Of a DNA stretch of 64,000 bases, positions 1 through 13,370 are shown piece by piece (the first letter of the stretch is position 1; every line of letters begins with the position of its first letter). The notes under the pieces are model-generated. The model was given only the letters and a program-made list of their open reading frames with translations, did no database searches and had not been told where the DNA came from. A program made the translations under genes and the position numbers. The stretch lies in NCBI GenBank assembly GCA_963169105.1, contig OY720637.1:55016964-55080963 (forward strand), given 5' to 3'. The stretch is from Ceriagrion tenellum (taxonomy: Eukaryota; Arthropoda; Insecta; Odonata; Coenagrionidae).

Positions 1-3000
1 TTGTCGACGTACGTAGTCCCAAAATGTTTGGCTTTGATGGAACCTTTACTCACTTTTCAGTTGATGAAATATATGTTTGCGTAAAGGTCATACGAGAAAA
101 GTCTTGAATATTCCCGTCTAATATTTAAGAAAGTTACTCTGCTTTAAAGCTTACTTAGAGAGGCACATTGGAATATTTATTCACTTTAAGGTGCTTGGAA
201 CGGTTTTCGTTTATGAACAGATTTCCGTGAAGATTTGCATACATGTACTTACTGGTAATATGTATAAATTAAAGCAAAAAAAATGCATTTTACCGATTTG
301 ATTTCTTTGCGATTTAAAGCAATTTAAGCACCGAGCCTTATGGCTCTTGGCATATATTTCGAAATAATTCGATTACATATGTACGGATTTTCTCCTAAAC
401 GCAGAAACATGGGTTTATATTATTATAATAGTTCCTAATAAATATCAAGGTAACATGCCGAATTAAAGACACGATTTACTTATGATTTTCTCTTAAATTT
501 CGAATCCGCGCGTTAAAACAAGTTACAACAATGCATTACTTGAAACGGCAAGGTTTAAACTAATTCTTTCATCATTTATATTACAATACGTATGGCTATA
601 TAAAACGTATGAAGCGCTCTACTTAAGTGAGAAATATTTTAAGCATATTGTTCAACTTACTTGAAAAGTTATTGGAATATACGCTTCACGTTCTCGTTTC
701 ATGAAAAAAATATACATTCATTACTGATGTCGGCTATGGTTGTGTTTTAACGGATTTAGAATATTGTGTTGTTTTTGACGTACAATGAAATCGGATGTGT
801 TTTTCCAGCTTTTGGAGGGATTTTTGTTTTCCGCCAAGGAGTGCTTTTATTTTCAACTGGAGTGTTGTGTTCCCTCGACATTGTTTCAAGTCGCTGGATA
901 CGTTTTAACATCCGCTGGTGGAAAGGGGGGGGGGTCGATCTGTTTTCCACCCTTGCGACGGGGCTCTGAGGGATTGAGAGGCAAGTGAGTTGGAGGAGGA
1001 GGTGGCAGAGAGGTCATCGATCAAAACGTCAATCGGGTGCGAGTGTGCGTTCTGCCTCCCGGGCCCTGACGAAGGCAATCGCCGCGGAAGAGAAATAGGG
1101 AGATCGGGAATGGGTCATGATGGAAGAATAAGGTCGAGGCAATCTGAGCGCCTTGGAAAGAAATGAAGGAACCCAGGGAAGCAGAAGGTAATCATCGAAA
1201 ATACTATGTGTATGAGACGGGAAAGTCTAAAGATTTTAGTGTGATTCCTATTCTTATGTACCACACAATTATCACATTGAAAAAACTGCAAGGCAGCATA
1301 ACCAAATCTTATACTCTTAAACTAGCCATTATTTACTGCTTGTGTGTTTTTATTTATGCGTGCACTATGCTAAAATTTACCTGGAAAACGGGTCTACAGA
1401 TTTTTACGAGATACCAAATCTTGAGGGTTTTTGGTACATGAAACTCAGTCGTGTATTGGGGAATTTGAAAATATTTTCGCCTAAAGTCATTAAAAGGATG
1501 GCAATAAATAGCTAGACCTCGCGTATGGAGTCCAAAAATCTGCTAAACGTACCTATAGCGACTTTCAGGGTATTTATTAGATATCACATGCATTTCACAT
1601 CGCTAAACGTGTATATTTTCAATATACTATCATAAATTCATTTACAATAATCGTCCATCAACTGAACGATGTTTTAGGTCCACACTTGAAAATCTACGTC
1701 ATCAAAATTACTCCCCAAAAACTCGAGCAGTTTTACCTGCATTAAAAAAATATGATAAAAATCACCTGTATTCTACGTAACACCTTTGGTGACGTAACAA
1801 TATGAAATAAAAAATTAACGCGTCCTCCTCGATTCCTCTGCACATCGGTTCCATTTAGGCTTATTGCTGTTATCATAAAAGCATATATACATCCTTGTAA
1901 TTGGTCTTATTATTTTATATTATACATTCATTAAAAGATCCCCTGATTTAGATTATGCTCCCCTCCTGGGTTTGTCAAGGTGATGATGTTGAACTTTTAT
2001 TCAAAAGCGGACAGTAGTTGAAGCAACTCATAATGATGTTTTTTGGGAACTTTTTTCCCCCGGGATATCTTAACCTCTTCAGTCCTCCTGTTCTTTTATG
2101 TGGACTTCCGGTTTAAGGATTCCTGAGAGTGTAGCTAATTGTAGTCCAGAAATGTTGAGGTGCACTCATCTTTGACACATTTTTTTCAATTTCCCGTGAA
2201 GGCTAACTATTTCTTGATGGAGCAAAGCTTGTTTAATCCTCTGTCGTTTTTCGATAATCAACTTGGCGACGAAAATAGAAGTTATGGAAGTTGAGCATTC
2301 GAAGTTTTGGGTATTTATCTTTTACTTATGGAGAAATTATTTTTGGGAACTGAGGACAATTTCTGTTTTGTGGAACCATTTATCATGGTTAACTTTTGAT
2401 GCATAACTAAATTATTATCTTTCAACAAATTGCACTCATATGTGGACATCGGGTTTACCTTAATAGTGACACTAGTGTTGGATCTGTCTGCTGATGCAAT
2501 TTTAGACCTGCTGCAGGAAATTGATGTGGATATTACGGAAAAATATTGATAAGATAAGAATTGCAGGCTAATTGAGATGAAAGTATCGGTGAATATTCTA
2601 GTGAGGATGATATATCGATAGTTGAACTTCTGGCTTCAAATTCATAAAGTATCCCTTTAAAGAATGAAGCATGGATCCAGACCTTCTAGTTCAGCTATTA
2701 AGAATCAGAAACTGAATTCTCTTAGAATGGCCCAAATTTATTTGACAATAATAACAATAAATATCAAAAAGTGTATTTGATGATAAAACCTATTTCTTTC
2801 TCGGAATTTGGGTGAAAAATCATCAAATTCTCATATAAGAACACATTTTCCTTAAATTATTGATAAATATATTCACTTAATCTCTGAAAAAAGAAATACT
2901 TCACGCTTAAAAGGTAACCAAGTATCCATCCCATACGGAGAGTGCGATACATGATAAAACTGAACCCTAACAACCGAAATAAAAATCATATTGTTTAACC

Positions 3001-3255
3001 CTGCTCTTTCCTCTGGATAGCACGACGGAATGGTCGAATTTTCGGTTGTAAAGCAAGAATATCGACCATCTGTTTTAAATTTAAGGCAGGCAACTCTCGA
3101 AACATATATTGGATGCTTAGTAAAACATATATCGGATGAATTTGACCAAATTTTACTATAGTTTTCATCGGGAATACGGATTATTATTAATTTTGATAGT
3201 TAACAATTTATTTACGGAGAATGCATATGAAATAAGTCAATCCATGCTGACTTCG
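1..3255. other. Unannotated AT-rich DNA
   Basis: No protein homology, RNA gene or clear repeat structure is seen. A GC-richer patch at about 900-1130 contains a G-run near 926-939. A 92-codon ATG frame at 1163-1441 has no recognisable motif and is treated as chance. The stretch at 2475-2640 has acidic, serine-rich frames broken by stops and might be a decayed transposase N-terminus, but nothing diagnostic remains. Confidence 0.5.
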
Positions 3256-3401
3256 AGTAAGTTGTCCATGGAATGCATCGTAAAATTACAAATTTAGTGC
3301 GTTAGCCCGCAAGCGCTAGAGGAAAATGAGGGTCAACGAAGATGGCGGACTAGTTTCATCTTCTAGTATTGGCCAGCGTAGCAAGTGCCCTCTCCATATA
3401 C
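3256..3401 (+). repeat. Dispersed repeat, copy A (146 bp)
   Basis: This segment matches 5236-5381 in the same orientation. The two copies sit exactly 1980 bp apart with substitutions but no length difference. Both run from a shared GTAAGTT to a shared CCCTCTCCATATAC and diverge on either side. There are no obvious terminal inverted repeats, so the origin (segmental duplication or small mobile element) is open. Confidence 0.8.
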
Positions 3402-4236
3402 ATCAACCATTCATCCTGACTAATCGAAATTGTCCTTATGTTCTCATGTGTGGATATGAAATATATGAACAATCACACCAAAGAAACTTGTGCATTCTCT
3501 ATGAACAACTTCATTAGGCCCATAAATATGTGAAACAGTCGAGAAAGAAATATATTCTGAGCCAGGCAATTTCCAGGACCGGTAGGTGACTGGAGTGAAT
3601 TTTAATGCGCAAATATGCGTGAAACTTTGTGTACACGAGTTGCTATTGGCCAGTGAGTAAGCTTTGATAGATGCTTTAAATGGCGTCCAGAAACAATTAT
3701 AATTATATAAGTAAGTTACCCTCTGCGTTTTTTTTCACTTTTTCAACCCATGTACTCATCCTCCAACACCACCTCCTTTAAGTCTCTCTCCCCTTGCACC
3801 GCCCAATCCTTCGCTCAACCAATCAGGTTGCATCTTTCAAATGGGTCGCCGTACTTTCAGAAAAATGAAGACGGTAAGGTCAAGGGGAATCCGAGGGAGT
3901 GGGAGGGAATGTGCAGCAGAGTAAAAAAAAATCGGGGGCGGGGGTACGCAGCGGTAGATAAGAAGTCTCTCAATAAATAAAAAAATCCCCCTTTTCTCTC
4001 TCTCTCTCTCGGTATTTCTCATGAGTGTGCCGACGAGAGAATCTGGGGAAGACGTTATAGCGAAATAAAAAAAAAGAAGACAGTCGTCTTTTGTTGGCCC
4101 GCGAGAAGAAGAAGATGGCGCTGGCATGGTAGTGTGGTGGGAGGAGGAAGATGATGATGCCATCTCGATGGGATCCGATGATCGTAAGTCGTGTGAGTTG
4201 TTCGAGTGGTGGGGGAGCTTTGGACAGGGAGAAGGG
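3402..4236. other. Non-genic DNA with purine-rich and CT-repeat stretch
   Basis: No gene is seen. A CT dinucleotide run lies near 3992-4011, and 3880-4236 is strongly purine-biased on the plus strand. The minus-strand open frames here (for example 3837-4316) are proline/serine-rich and follow from that base bias rather than from any protein family. Confidence 0.5.
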
Positions 4237-5225
4237 GAAATAGGATACAGGGGAAAGGGGGAATGGGGAAATCTTCGGCAAACTGGTGGTGGGGGGTGAA
4301 CATCGATGGGCATCATCGAAAAAAAACGATCGTTGGAATTCGATGGTCAAAATTTTTAACGCAAATTTTTTTAAATGTAAATAAATAGCATAACTAATTT
4401 AATATCAAGGTTCATCCAAATTTTCAATGGAATTAAGAGGAAATTGGACCCCCGTACATACACTTGGAAATAGAGAAGTGGGGAAATTTTCAGCAAACTG
4501 GTGGAGGATGAACATCGACGGTTGATATCGAAAAAACATCGAACGTTAGAATCCGATGGTCAACATTATTAACGCAAATTGTTTGTGAATATTAATGAAA
4601 AGAAATATAACTAATTCTATATTAGGATTAATCCATACTGTGACTGGAAGTAAGAGGAAATTGGACTCCCGTGCATACACTTGGAAATGGGTAAGTAGGG
4701 ACATTTTCAGCAAAATGGTGGTAGGGATAAACATCGATGGTCATAATCGAAAAAACATCGATCGCTAGAATCCAATGGTCTAAATATTTGACGGAAATAG
4801 TTTGTGAATGTAAATAAAAAGAAGCATAACTAATTTAATATTCGGATTAATCCAAATTGTTAATGGAAGTAAAAGGAATTTCGACTCCCGTGCATACACT
4901 TGGAAATAGAGACATGGGGAAGTTTTCAGCAAAGTGGTGAACATCTATGGTCACCATCGAAAAATACGTCGATCGTTAGAATTCGATGGTAATAAAATTT
5001 GACGCAAATTATTCATGGATGAAAAAATATTTAATTTACTATTGAGACTAATTTGATATTAAGATTAGTCGAAATCGTCAATGGAAGTAAGAGAACATTG
5101 AATTCCCTTGCATAAACTTGGAAATGGGGCCATCATCGAAAAAACATTGATCATTAAAATCCGATGGTACAAGTTTTTAACGAAAATTGTTTGTGAATGG
5201 AAATAAAAAGAAGCATATCTAATTT
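4237..5225 (+). repeat. Tandem satellite, ~218-bp period
   Basis: The landmark CTTGGAAAT recurs at 4463, 4680, 4899 and 5117, giving spacings of 217, 219 and 218 bp. Each unit also repeats a block with AACATCGATGG, a short run of CATCGAAAAA, a TTAACGCAAAT block and GGAAGTAAGAGGAAATTGGACTCCC. About 4.4 copies are present; the first is a partial unit starting near 4237. Units differ by many substitutions and small deletions, so the array is old. A 146-bp dispersed repeat copy begins about 10 bp after the array ends. Confidence 0.88.
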
Positions 5226-5235
5226 GCTGGTTACT

Positions 5236-5381
5236 GGTAAGTTTTCGATGGAAAACTTAGTACAATTGCGAAATTAGTGCGTCAGCCCGCCAGCACAATA
5301 GGAAAATGAGCGTCAAGGAAGATGGTGGATTGGCTTCATCTTCTAGCATTGGCCGGCATAGTAAGTGCCCTCTCCATATAC
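5236..5381 (+). repeat. Dispersed repeat, copy B (146 bp)
   Basis: Second copy of the segment at 3256-3401, same orientation and same length. It directly abuts the right end of the 218-bp satellite, whereas copy A lies about 840 bp before the left end. Confidence 0.8.
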
Positions 5382-7151
5382 CTTAATGGTAAAAACTCTG
5401 AGCAGATTAGAGTAAACTAGCGAACGGCAATGCTGCGCAACGCAGAGCGTGTTAGATCACAGAGACGAAAACCTATCTCCTGATCAAGGAACTATCTTCC
5501 CTCACCATTCGCCATAAATCTGGTGGAAAGCAAAAAAATGAGGGATGGAAAAGAAAAAAGATAAACAAAGCATTAATATCCATTGCACGTACGTCTCACT
5601 TTTCTCCATTCCAACATCCCTCCTATACGAAGGGGGAACTTTAATCTCCCGCAAACTTTCCCATTTGGACCATAACTTTCCGAACCGCTTCACGTTCCTG
5701 CCCGCAACCTTGAGCATACATACAAGAACCCCTTTTTGTGCAACTATAGACTTTTTTTAATTAATATCACTTGGAACTGACTGACTGAAAAATTCCTAGA
5801 TACTTTATCTCGTGTTAGACACTATTTTATTTCTTAGATGGACTCAATTTATTAGGTGTGATGTTTGATATGGGAAAAACTAAATCAAGAGAAAATGACT
5901 GGATTTTTAGCCTGAAAACGCTTTAATTCTTCAATTTTAATGCTAAGTATATGCTGATACCGATTTTGATTTCGATTGTACTTCCCTTTTAACATTAAAA
6001 AAATTAAAAATCGAGCTACAATCGTAGAATGAGGACAGAAATGAGGATATGGTAGCTTTCATCTAAAGGTTATAATTTACCGATGGTTTGTCGCAACGAA
6101 TCGATTAAAACGAAATAAATTATCATGGCAAAATTTTGATCCATTGTTTGTTTGGTACCTCTCTCTCCGATTCCTCTCTATTTTCTCCGTGGATATAGGC
6201 CGTGTTTCCCGAAATACGGGAGCTTTTTGGAGCAGGGTGTAAAATTTAGCACAAATCGGAACCCACTATCATTTTTTAGCCCAAACGAGGAATGATGAAT
6301 GGAGTAATGTACCCAGTCAAAGCGTTCACTGGAATTCAGACAGATAGCGAGTGCTCTGCAGGTACGCAATAGGCTCGACCAGATACTTTGCAATTAGTAA
6401 TATAAAAATGACTTCGTATTTTCCACACTTTTTATTAAAATACCAAACCGCTTTCGATATTACAATATGATCTTCAGAGGTCGTGCGTTAAGTGCAGTAA
6501 GGGGAGGATCTGGGGAGGGGTAAGGGGGGAGAAAGGATCTTTGGATGAAGGAGAGAGGATTAGGTTGGTTAAAAAAAGCGAGGACATTACCACAGGAAAG
6601 CTTTAAAACAACAGCGTCAAATTTTAAAAGATAGGAGAGGCACAGTACAAATGGAAAACAATTCGTCAGGAATAATATCGTTTAAAAGCCTTTGACTACA
6701 TGTGCGTCATTTTCTTTTACTATGTCTAAATTCCACGAAGTACAATCGTCTACGATCACAAAATTTGCAATTTGTTGACAATTTCGTTCAGACTGCACCG
6801 ATAAAAAGCCTTCATGCCGTGTAGTAATACTTCTTACCGTGTAGTACCGCCCAATACCTTTTCATCATCAATTACGACGGTTCAAAATAGAGATAAAATA
6901 ATTGCAGATGCGATTATCGCAGTTTTTCTTCTCAAGTGACCTTGAGAGAAGAAAGAATTACAATTGACAATGCGGAGTCTAGTGTGCGGACATCGAAAAC
7001 AGCTGGGTTGTCATCCTGTGAAGTAAGGACTGATGGAGACAATAGAAAACATCGATAAGTTTTTAGGATATCGGAACTAGCCACGACGTTTCCTATATGG
7101 AGTCCCCTGCATGTTAAAACAGGTGCAAATTTTCAGACAGGAAAAAATCAT
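5382..7151. other. Unannotated DNA
   Basis: No recognisable gene, RNA or repeat. Short frames at 5502-5717 and 6178-6393 on the minus strand have no family features. A G-rich purine stretch lies at 6497-6560. Confidence 0.45.
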
Positions 7152-7262
7152 TCGCCTTGATATCGAGGGATATGGGTTCGGATCCCGGCCAAGGTGACTT
7201 CCTCTGTGGGAATTCTCACCCAGAGGAAAGCAATCTTCGCCCTTCCTTACGACCGAAGGTGC
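7152..7262 (+). repeat. tRNA-derived SINE fragment
   Basis: A B-box-like GGTTCGGATCC lies at 7175-7185. CCTTGA upstream and CCAAGG downstream resemble the two sides of a tRNA acceptor stem. The A-box region is not convincing, so this is a decayed or truncated SINE. The following GACTTCCTCTGTGGGAATTC block looks like the SINE body. Confidence 0.45.
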
Positions 7263-7439
7263 TTACACTTTCATAAAGCCACCCACTAGGGAAACGGAAA
7301 TGAACGGAAACGATCGACGGTTCACATCAAAATATCGTCGAAGGCAAACTATCGATGTTGGTAAATCACCCATCTTGAATCATTAACGAAATATTAAGTA
7401 AATGTGAATAAATTTTGACCACCTTTGAAAAACCTGTAT

Positions 7440-8063
7440 AATCCCTCTGGAGGATTGGTCTCGAGTTAATGAATTTAATTGTCTCTTGCCAACGTTTTGC
7501 AGTTTTATCTCTGCATCATCAGTGCTTGTATTAACTATTAATACAAGTTCTTGGGCAAGGCAGGCAGAGCTTAATGTAAATAAATGGTAGCTGTGATATT
7601 GTAATGGTACTGTTACCATTTTTTTACGTTACAATCACCCGGCGCCAACCTTGAACTCATATCAGAGCGTTATTGAGAATATTATTTTGACGTCATACTA
7701 CATCTCTAGATCTGACAGAAGCGGTAAAATAAGAGAGATACATCGCCGAACAGATCGTTACAAAAATCGTTCTTTCCGGGAAAAATTATTGACCATAACA
7801 AAAACTTAGCTCCACTAAATACACTTTCATAATAAACGTCACCATTTCACCTCCCAAAACCTTATCCCTTAACTACATCTTTACACTGCTGGTGTCCTAA
7901 CATCCCCTGCCGCATGTTCATGCGGCGGCTCGGTGGGTAGTAATTACATTTAAATTTAGATATCAATAATTTTACTCAAGACCTCATGATGCAGAAATTA
8001 AGCCGCGAAACCTTAGCAAGAGACAATAAAATTCACCAACCCGAGACCAATGCTCGGGATGAA
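7440..8063. mobile_element. Foldback element with hammerhead-like arms
   Basis: Inverted arms at about 7440-7530 and 7975-8063 share blocks such as ATTGTCTCTTGC, GGTCTCG and TGCATCAT. On the minus strand the left arm reads CTGATGA (7522-7516), a TGCAG/CTGCA stem, then AAAAC (7498-7494). The right arm reads on the plus strand CTCATGA (7983-7989), a GC-rich stem and GAAAC (8007-8011). Each arm is one or two changes from a hammerhead ribozyme core. The element encloses a LINE 3' end at 7690-7945. Arm homology is clear; the ribozyme reading is inference. Confidence 0.6.
7690..7945 (+). mobile_element. LINE 3' end (CR1/Jockey-like RT tail), decayed
   Basis: This matches 43200-43450 in inverted orientation. 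Conceptual translation has the tail typical of these elements: a KIREI...RTDRYKN block, then TAGVLTSPAA and CGG. The homologous fragment near 43.5 kb keeps FFPRTI directly after its RTDRYK. Several frameshifts and stops are present. Only the extreme reverse transcriptase C-terminus and 3' tail remain, as expected for a 5'-truncated non-LTR insertion. Confidence 0.65.
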
Positions 8064-9890
8064 TTTTGTAGATATGAAAAATATAGTTTTTTATCGTTTT
8101 CATAAGTATTTTACGTTAAGTCTGAATGCGTATATAATTAAACAGAAAAACTGTGCATAGTATTTCGTTTTACCCATTGCTTTATAAACTGTTAACCACA
8201 AACAAAAATACATACTTCAACACACATCTTCCATGTACAAAACGCGTATACATTTACATGAAATAATTACATCAAAGTACATTGAAATACTCTTCAAAAA
8301 TCTTAATAGTTACCAAATAGTGAATAAATTAGACTATCGACTGCTACATGTTGGCTGGGAAACAAAAGATTTGAGACAAAAAGTTCGGTAACGATACATT
8401 CCCGAAATTACTCATATTCATATATCACTTCATATATCAAAATTTATTCTCCCCCTACAGCCTTGGAGCGTCTTGGGACATTCCGTTTCCGAATCATTCC
8501 ATTCCTTATCTATGGCTGTTGGTCTCCGCAAACATTGCTCCATATTTTCTTGGCCCATTCCTCCCTCCAGCCTTTTATCTCTTTTATTTATTGCCCAAGT
8601 TTAATGGTGACAACAAGGAGTTTACTGGTAAAAAGAATCGAGCATTTCCCAGGAAGTGATACAATGAATAGGTCATTCCGCGTCTGTGGAGTGTCCTGAG
8701 AAACTCAACTCAAGTTTATAAGATGAGGCCGAAGGAAAGTATGAAACTAAAATTCCTCATCAGTTATCCGAAACGTATATTTTCCCCTCCTACACTTATT
8801 GACTTATTGACCGAAATTAATTTTGGGAAACATTAGGTCAATGTTAGGGCATTAAATACCGCAATATGAAACTGGTAAATGGAATTGAGTTACCTGAATT
8901 TTCCACAATTTTTTTTCTCGCCTTATGGTGGGGTGCAAGAAAATTTATATATGGAATCAATAGTTATGATATCCATGAAGTTATTGGTCTCATAAAAATA
9001 TTCGGGTTCGAAATATCTATACTATTCGCATAATTTATTTGACAATTGTTAATAGTTTCGAATAATGGATGTAATCTTCTACCGCAGGATAAATTTTATG
9101 AAAGTTTAGAGTATGAATAATTGCTAATTTCCATAATAATTAGTATGTAAGAATAAAAAAACTGGTCATTTGTCTCAAAACAACTCTTTTATCAAGTAAT
9201 TAAGTCTCCAAGCGGTTCATTGCGCATCAGCCATGGCGATTAACGAAACTCATAACTCCATGCCATAAGTTAAGTAACGAATAAATTTACGAATGTTTCT
9301 GCCACACTTGTTGTATTGTTGCCATGGCTTACGGTTACCATAACCTTATTGAATACATATATATGTTGTTCCTGCAACTGGCCATTAGAATAATAAAAAT
9401 CAGGTTTTTTTTCTTTGTAAAATAGCCGAAAGGATTCCATCATATACTTTGAATAATCTTCACTACTACTAGCAATTGAGATACCTCAAAAGCCGTTGTG
9501 AACTTTTAAAACCAAAATTATTTCACCCTATTTTGTAACATCAAAGGCGAAGGAATCCGAAAATGACTTTTTTGTTTATTCTCAGAGTAAACGTTGGACA
9601 TTCTCTCATTTGACGATATGATGTCCATTGCTCATGCCTACGAGTTACTGAACGGATCAAACTTTTTCATGATGTTACTTAATGTTTTTGAATAAAGAAC
9701 GTGTATAACCGACGCAGTTTGAAGAAGGGTCTTTTTAGAATTCGGCAAAACTGTTTTTCCATATATTTTAGAGTGAAATACCTATTCCAATGATTTCTCA
9801 AGAGTTTTACTCATTCAGACAGCTCATTGATGCATGGAAATAGAAGGAATGGTTCATATTTTGTGGCCATAATGTTTGCATAAGGCCGTC
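8064..9890. other. Unannotated AT-rich DNA
   Basis: I see no gene, RNA or repeat structure. A 78-codon plus-strand frame at 8463-8699 has no recognisable motif. Confidence 0.45.
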
Positions 9891-10990
9891 TCATTTGAAC
9901 TCTTTGCCGCTCTCAATATCATTCGTTCTTCTGTTGGGAGCGTCATTCGACGAACTTGAGATTAATATATTCAAATCCCCCAAGGGGGGAGGATCACTTA
10001 GGGAGGGAACGAAAAAAAAAACAAATTTCGCGCATCTGCTTTTCAGGCCGGTAGCAAAAGTCCTCTGATAAAAATTTCGCAAGTTACGCAATCCATCGAA
10101 ATAATTTATTTCATCATCCCAATCATTTTTTTTCCTCTCAGTCGTCCAAGAATCTTTTATTTTATTTTCTCGCGCGATGCGAGAGGAGGGGGTTTTTATT
10201 ATTTTTTTGGGAATATTTTTCCGATTGAAACCATCTTTTTCCACCCCCGCCTCCCAGGCCCCTCCCCCCCCTCCCCCGCGTCCGCCCGCTCCTTCTCTGT
10301 CCTCTTCCATTTTTCAATATGCGCTCTCCGATATCGATGGGGATCTGGAATCGCTTTGCGATGGAAGGAATAGCGCGTCAGAGGCGGGGTAAGGGAATGG
10401 GAGGAGAAAAAAAGATTGGTATTCGCGTTTACTCGCGTTGCGCTCGACTCTCGACGCCTTGGCGTGTGGATATGGCCTTCAATCATCCATCCCTCGTCCG
10501 CGGAGGAGGAGCGCTTTTTTTCACGCTCCACTGCGATCCGGATTCCCCCTCCGTCGCCGATCTCTGCTTCGGGTAGTGCTGCGTTAAATGGGGAATCCGA
10601 AGAGGGTCGAATGTGACATTCCGGGCGATAAATGTCTTTATCCTCTTTCTTTCTTTCTATCTCTCTCACACACGTACACACACACATACTCCTATGAGCT
10701 GGGAGAAAAAGAGACACAAATCTCGGATTTCGGATTCCTTTTTTGGTTTTTCGCCCCGATGCCGCTGTCGCTGGATGGGAGAAATAGGTTCCGCCCACGT
10801 ACGTACTTTGTGGCATTCTTTCGTAAATCTGCGAGGAGAACTGTAGAAAATATTGGAATCGGCTTCAGCTGCAGATTATCTATGTTAATGTAGAAGCCAC
10901 CATGGCATGGAAGGATATGGCATAACTTGAATGTCACAGATGGATGGTGTACGAAAAAAAGTGAAATAAGGAAGCTAGTCGCATTCATCA
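9891..10990. other. GC-rich low-complexity patch with CA microsatellite
   Basis: Long C-runs near 10261-10285, a (CA)n tract near 10667-10690 and CT-rich blocks produce overlapping open frames on both strands (for example 10199-10816 minus, 205 codons). Their proline, serine and arginine-rich translations match no family and follow from base composition. A promoter or 5' exon of a host gene cannot be excluded, but no splice or coding signal was found. Confidence 0.45.
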
Positions 10991-13290
10991 CTACCTAACT
11001 CTCACAAAGGGCCGCACCAAGGGCTTGTAGGCCCCGGGACAACCATGCCTTGTGGGGCCCTAGGGTACCATGGTTTGTGCGAACCTGGGCCACTGTGGTT
11101 TATGAGCCCTGAATTATTAAATCATTACGTTGTATGATATATTATTATTTTCATTTCAATATATTCATTTGAAATGTACTTTTCTTTTAATATAAACTAA
11201 TAAATTTAAATTCCAAAAATAGAATACGAATCCCAAATATCACACGAATTACCGAGACAAGAAAAAAAGGAGGACAATTAAGAATCTCTGAAGAAGAGTG
11301 ACCGTGTATCAGATGCGGTAATGTGGCGTTCACACCAGGTTTTTTTTAGCTATATTTCTCCATCTTGTGATTACCGTGTTCCTGCCAAATTGTGGGGTCC
11401 AAATGGGTACTGATCTTACTATCTGTTCAGTCCGCTGTAATTAGCGATATAAGTTGTGACCTAGCAACCAAAAATTATACTGGAGTTATCAAAAAAGTGG
11501 CTCATAAATGCGATGATCAAGCCAAATATTTATCGCGGGATTGTACGGAATCTCTATAAATCGGAATTCGGATATCGGATAATCGAGACTACTGAAAATG
11601 AAAATTCATCTTGTAAGACAATTTAGCCGACATATAATTGTCACAGAATGATTTTTGTTAACCACCCTAAGGTACTCCTACCCTCGATCCTTACCCCAAC
11701 CCTCCTTCATCCTATTATTCAGCCCAAACTTCCAAAATCCCATCCTACCTTTAAGTATGGATACCTGTATTCTTAAGACGTGCGTGAAATCAATTTAATC
11801 CTAAGGATGACGCCGTTGCAGCCAATTGCGCCAAAGAAATTTTCTTTTTAATTATACAACGGTGTAAATAGTATTCATTAGAACTAAACTTTGCACCTCT
11901 GCAATGAATTATTTCATTCTGCGATTGGCCGGATTGGCTACTTCGATACAAATTCCTACTTCCGTGCAATTACCTGAAGGCTTAACGTAGAAACAAAACT
12001 GGTGATCATGTAAAATCATTCATCGGGGAATAGCTGAGTATAACCCCTTATTTCTGTAGCGGATGAAAATAACCCAATTTATTTTTTAAATGCATGTGCA
12101 TTCCCTAACTAGACTTAACATCACTTTTTTCATAAGAATGAATGCAAACGGACTTGACTAAAACTAATATTCCCACAGGAGTTGAATTCTGGCGATGATT
12201 TGGCAGCATCTGGAGCGGAATCCCCTCTCCACGATCTCTTCGGTTTGCGCTCCATTAAATGAGGATTTCAGAGGATAGAGTGCGGCAATCCATAGCAAGA
12301 AATGTCCTTTTCCCTCTCAGTCGGCTACGAAAAGGTCAAATCATGGTTATCGATTGCCATGAGTAGTTTCATACCGATGCTGCTGTTTCTGTAACATAAA
12401 AGGCGTAAGAGTTTTTTTTCGGACATATTTCTGTGTTATCTAGTTCGCGTTAGGTGGGAAGAGCAGATAGAGCATTTTGGAGTGTGGCAGGAATAATTCA
12501 CTATGCTTTTCTAATACTGTGAGTGATTTTGGATCCTAATTTGATTCCAATGACGATTTTGATCCGAGAAACCTTAAGTTGACAAGAGCTCGCTATATTT
12601 GGTCCTATTTGAAATACTTGCAACGTGAATTCAGCAATGTCCATTCTTAATTTACTTGCACGTACGCAATTTTTTATCTCAATATTATAATTTTCGGTGT
12701 TTGTATATCTTATCAAATACGATCCGAATGCTCTAAACTGTGATTCCTACCACATTTTACTGGCTTCTCTAGTATCGCCTCCTAGCATTGACTGCACTGA
12801 AAATAATTCTCTTTATTCTTATGTTCCATGTGTAACCAAATTTCTACTAATATTTTTGAAGTATTTATCTATTAATGGCATTCATATCAAAGCTTTCCTC
12901 GTTATATGCGAGTTTCTACCTAGCAATATTTCATCATTATGTCATTGTCAATTGTCTATTTGCCAGAGACAAAGGGGCAGTTCTCGCATATCTTATAATC
13001 ACACATTTTAATTTAAATATTTAATTACTTCTATTTTCATTCATTCTATCACAGTTCTTATAGAAAACATGGTTCACGTATAGAAATTAACCTTTCTCAA
13101 CAGGTACTTGAGGTAAACGGAAACCTGTGTAATTGGGAAAAAAGCTATGGTTCTAATGTGTATTGTATGGTTTTTATTTATGGCTTGCTTTAGGCACATA
13201 CTGTCAACCATGGAGACAGAATATACTCTCAGACTCATAACTCTTCCTTGTCTAAATTATTGTGATTATATGCATATCAATTTGCTCGAT
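10991..13290. other. Unannotated DNA
   Basis: No gene is recognised. The 16-mer GTGGCGTTCACACCAG at 11323-11338 recurs exactly at 40548-40563, so it may be a piece of a transposon end. The rest shows no structure. Confidence 0.4.
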
Positions 13291-13293
13291 AAA

Positions 13294-13362
13294 ATTCCAC
13301 CTTGACCGAAAATCAAACCACGGTCATTTGCTTGCCGGTCCAATGCGCTGCCCACCTCCATA
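13294..13362 (-). repeat. tRNA-derived SINE fragment
   Basis: On the minus strand this reads like the tRNA-like head of the SINE pair at 20.0-20.5 kb: GCGCATTGGACCGGCAA followed by CCGTGGTTTGATTTTCGG, with a degraded B box. The A-box side and the body are missing or unrecognisable. Confidence 0.5.
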
Positions 13363-13370
13363 CCTAGTCT

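Noticed and set aside
2475..2640. Possible piggyBac-like transposase N-terminus (acidic DE/S-rich peptides)
   Set aside because: Frames are broken and there is no catalytic region, TTAA ends or other diagnostic motif.
10199..10816. 205-codon minus-strand open frame, the second longest in the window
   Set aside because: It lies in a GC-rich low-complexity patch with equally open frames on the other strand; composition is biased and no motif is present.
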